Part shown: positions 62,955 to 64,000 of the stretch, in pieces
Layout of the letters: every line of letters begins with the position of its first letter
Numbering within the stretch: the first letter of the stretch is position 1
From: Catenovulum sp. 2E275
GTDB taxonomy: Bacteria; Pseudomonadota; Gammaproteobacteria; Enterobacterales; Alteromonadaceae
Length of the DNA: 64,000 bases
Direction: 5' to 3'
Assembly (NCBI RefSeq): GCF_025515275.1
Contig: NZ_JAOPFU010000012.1
Location: 1 to 64,000, forward strand
Made by a program: the position numbers and the translations under genes
Notes under the pieces: generated by a model
Database searches by the model: none
Told to the model about the DNA's origin: nothing
What the model saw: the letters and a program-made list of their open reading frames with translations, nothing else

Positions 62955-63749
62955 TTGACAACAGTTGAAAGCAAGACTGGTAGTACCAGCAAAACAAATA
63001 AGTATGCAGTACCAGCTTTAGACAAAGGTTTGGATATTTTAGAATACTTAGTTAGCCAAGAGCTACCAAGATCACAGGCAGAAATAGCCTTAGGTGTTGG
63101 GCGTAATCCCAATGAAATTTACCGGGTCTTGGTTGGACTAGAAGCGCGCGGATATTTAGTACGTGACGAATTGTCAGGCCGCTATCAACTGTCGTTAAAG
63201 TTGTATAATTTGTCGCGCTCCATTTCCCCAATTGATCAATTGCGCCAAGTTGCATTACCACAAATGGAAGACTTAGCTGTGCGTATTGGACAATCTTGTT
63301 ATTTGAGCATGCTTTATCAAAGCCAAACTATGGTCATTATCCAAGCACGCAGTCAAGTACCTGTGTCAGTTAACATAGCTGAAGGTTCATTATTTCCAAC
63401 TATGACAACAACTTCAGGTAAAGTATTGTTGGCCAATAGTAATGATGAAGTACGCGATATGATTTTACAGCGTGAAAAAGGCTTTTCTAAACTGACTAAA
63501 TCAAACCAAAATAGCTTATTTGCAGAATTAAATAGTATTCGCGCACAAGGTTATTTGTTGGCTGATAACTCAATTACTGATGGTATTTGTGACGTCGCTG
63601 TATTAATAGGTGAGCCAGAAGGCAAAGTGGTTGCGGCGTTGGCTGTGTCAGTATTAAAAAATAAAACATATCAAGCAAGCAGTATGCTTGATATAAAACA
63701 TGAATTATTAGTGACAGCGGACAAAATTGCTAAACAGCTGGGTTATTAA
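62955..63749 (+). CDS. IclR-family transcriptional regulator
   Basis: 264 residues from TTG 62955, preceded by gagggtaacaac; the in-frame TTG at 62940 lacks such a site. N-terminal winged helix-turn-helix (about 20-85: ALDKGLDILEYLVSQ, RSQAEIALGVGRNPNEIYRVL). C-terminal effector domain (about 95-260: GQSCYLSMLYQSQTMVIIQAR, FPTMTTTSGKVLLA, SITDGICDVAVLIGEPEGKVVAALAVSV). IclR proteins often control aromatic or sugar-acid genes; KdgR-type members bind KDG. KDG is an intermediate of the pathway encoded here, so a KdgR-like role is attractive but unproven. Divergent from the GH50-GH2 operon with about 210 bp between. Confidence 0.87.
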   Translation: MTTVESKTGSTSKTNKYAVPALDKGLDILEYLVSQELPRSQAEIALGVGRNPNEIYRVLVGLEARGYLVRDELSGRYQLSLKLYNLSRSISPIDQLRQVALPQMEDLAVRIGQSCYLSMLYQSQTMVIIQARSQVPVSVNIAEGSLFPTMTTTSGKVLLANSNDEVRDMILQREKGFSKLTKSNQNSLFAELNSIRAQGYLLADNSITDGICDVAVLIGEPEGKVVAALAVSVLKNKTYQASSMLDIKHELLVTADKIAKQLGY

Positions 63750-64000
63750 TTTATAAAACCGTTAGTTGGCAAGTCTAAATTTAAGTGGCTTGCTGCTAAT
63801 TTGTTTGAGATTTCCAATCCCCCAAAAAACGCTACCGACTCAAACTGGCTGCCATCGCCTCTCCCCAAAAACATTCGCATACTCATATGGTTAAATTAAT
63901 TATTAATAATTAATTTCGACCTTAAATTTTGTCTTGTCGAAAATTATTTTTCCTTTTTTATTTTATTTATATATGAATGATTAATTTATTTTTAAATTAA
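63750..64000. other. AT-rich tail with candidate terminator
   Basis: No gene. TTTCGAC (63914-63920) pairs with GTCGAAA (63936-63942), followed by ATTATTTTTCC, a plausible but distant terminator for the IclR gene. Confidence 0.45.

Noticed and set aside
1-64000. tRNA, rRNA, riboswitch, toxin-antitoxin or phage-defence genes
   Set aside because: None could be recognised on either strand; hairpins seen are explained as terminators, attenuators or palindromic sites.

Overview
The window looks like part of an extrachromosomal replicon (plasmid, megaplasmid or chromid) of a marine, agar-degrading gammaproteobacterium of the Alteromonadales type. The reasons are the AT-rich genome, TonB receptors of the Xanthomonas/Caulobacter type, tryptophan-halogenase/SapC accompaniment, several GH50 agarases and a GH86 agarase. 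The genus is inference. No rRNA, tRNA or CRISPR was seen.

Layout. 1-4.6 kb: replication and partition module, with a Rep_3-like initiator (minus strand), an iteron origin with a DnaA-like box and GATC cluster, and parA-parB with three copies of a 16-20 bp palindrome (candidate parS). 5.05-5.95 kb: a decayed IS481-type element. 6-12.4 kb: a small secreted ExoP-C-like protein, a GH50 agarase lipoprotein and a large FG-GAP/UnbV/Big2 surface protein. 12.4-17.8 kb: a GntR regulator and a four-gene operon for 3,6-anhydro-L-galactose (L-AHG): cycloisomerase, Zn-dehydrogenase, SDR, aldehyde dehydrogenase. 18-24 kb: a periplasmic-binding-protein-like lipoprotein, an IS3 remnant and a multidomain CBM6/TSP3/GH86 agarase. 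24.1-28.5 kb: a cytochrome c-PQQ aldose dehydrogenase fusion divergent from a TRAP transporter. 28.9-37 kb: TonB receptor, Ig-like/CBM-like lipoprotein, flavin halogenase-like protein, SapC. 37.3-39.3 kb: a PhyH dioxygenase and a PAL-like beta-propeller. 39.3-46.8 kb, minus strand: a second TonB receptor-halogenase-SapC module ending in a GH50. 47-55 kb: GntR, galactonate-dehydratase-like enolase, MFS acid transporter, KDG kinase, KDPG aldolase and a GH50 fused to an SMP-30-type lactonase domain. 55.7-57.1 kb: a broken IS5-family element and an IS110 fragment. 57.5-62.7 kb, minus strand: GH50-GH2 operon. 63-63.7 kb: IclR regulator.

How it fits together. GH86 and four lipid-anchored GH50 enzymes cut agar, TonB receptors import oligosaccharides, and GH2 trims galactose. 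L-AHG is oxidised and isomerised to 2-keto-3-deoxy-L-galactonate, epimerised through a diketo intermediate to KDG, then phosphorylated and cleaved by the kinase and aldolase at 50-52 kb. A second, inferred branch would oxidise D-galactose in the periplasm (PQQ dehydrogenase, lactonase domain on GH50), import galactonate (TRAP or MFS), dehydrate it and join the same kinase and aldolase. No GH117 neoagarobiose hydrolase or GH16 agarase is present, so part of the pathway must lie elsewhere.

A recurring palindromic motif, ATTGTTRACAAT (often extended to TTGT-N9-ACAA), lies upstream of nearly every transcription unit from 6.7 to 62.8 kb. It is the best candidate for a shared operator that ties the locus into one regulon. 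Start codons were moved inward in several genes where a signal peptide, ribosome binding site, operator or terminator hairpin argues against the longest frame.
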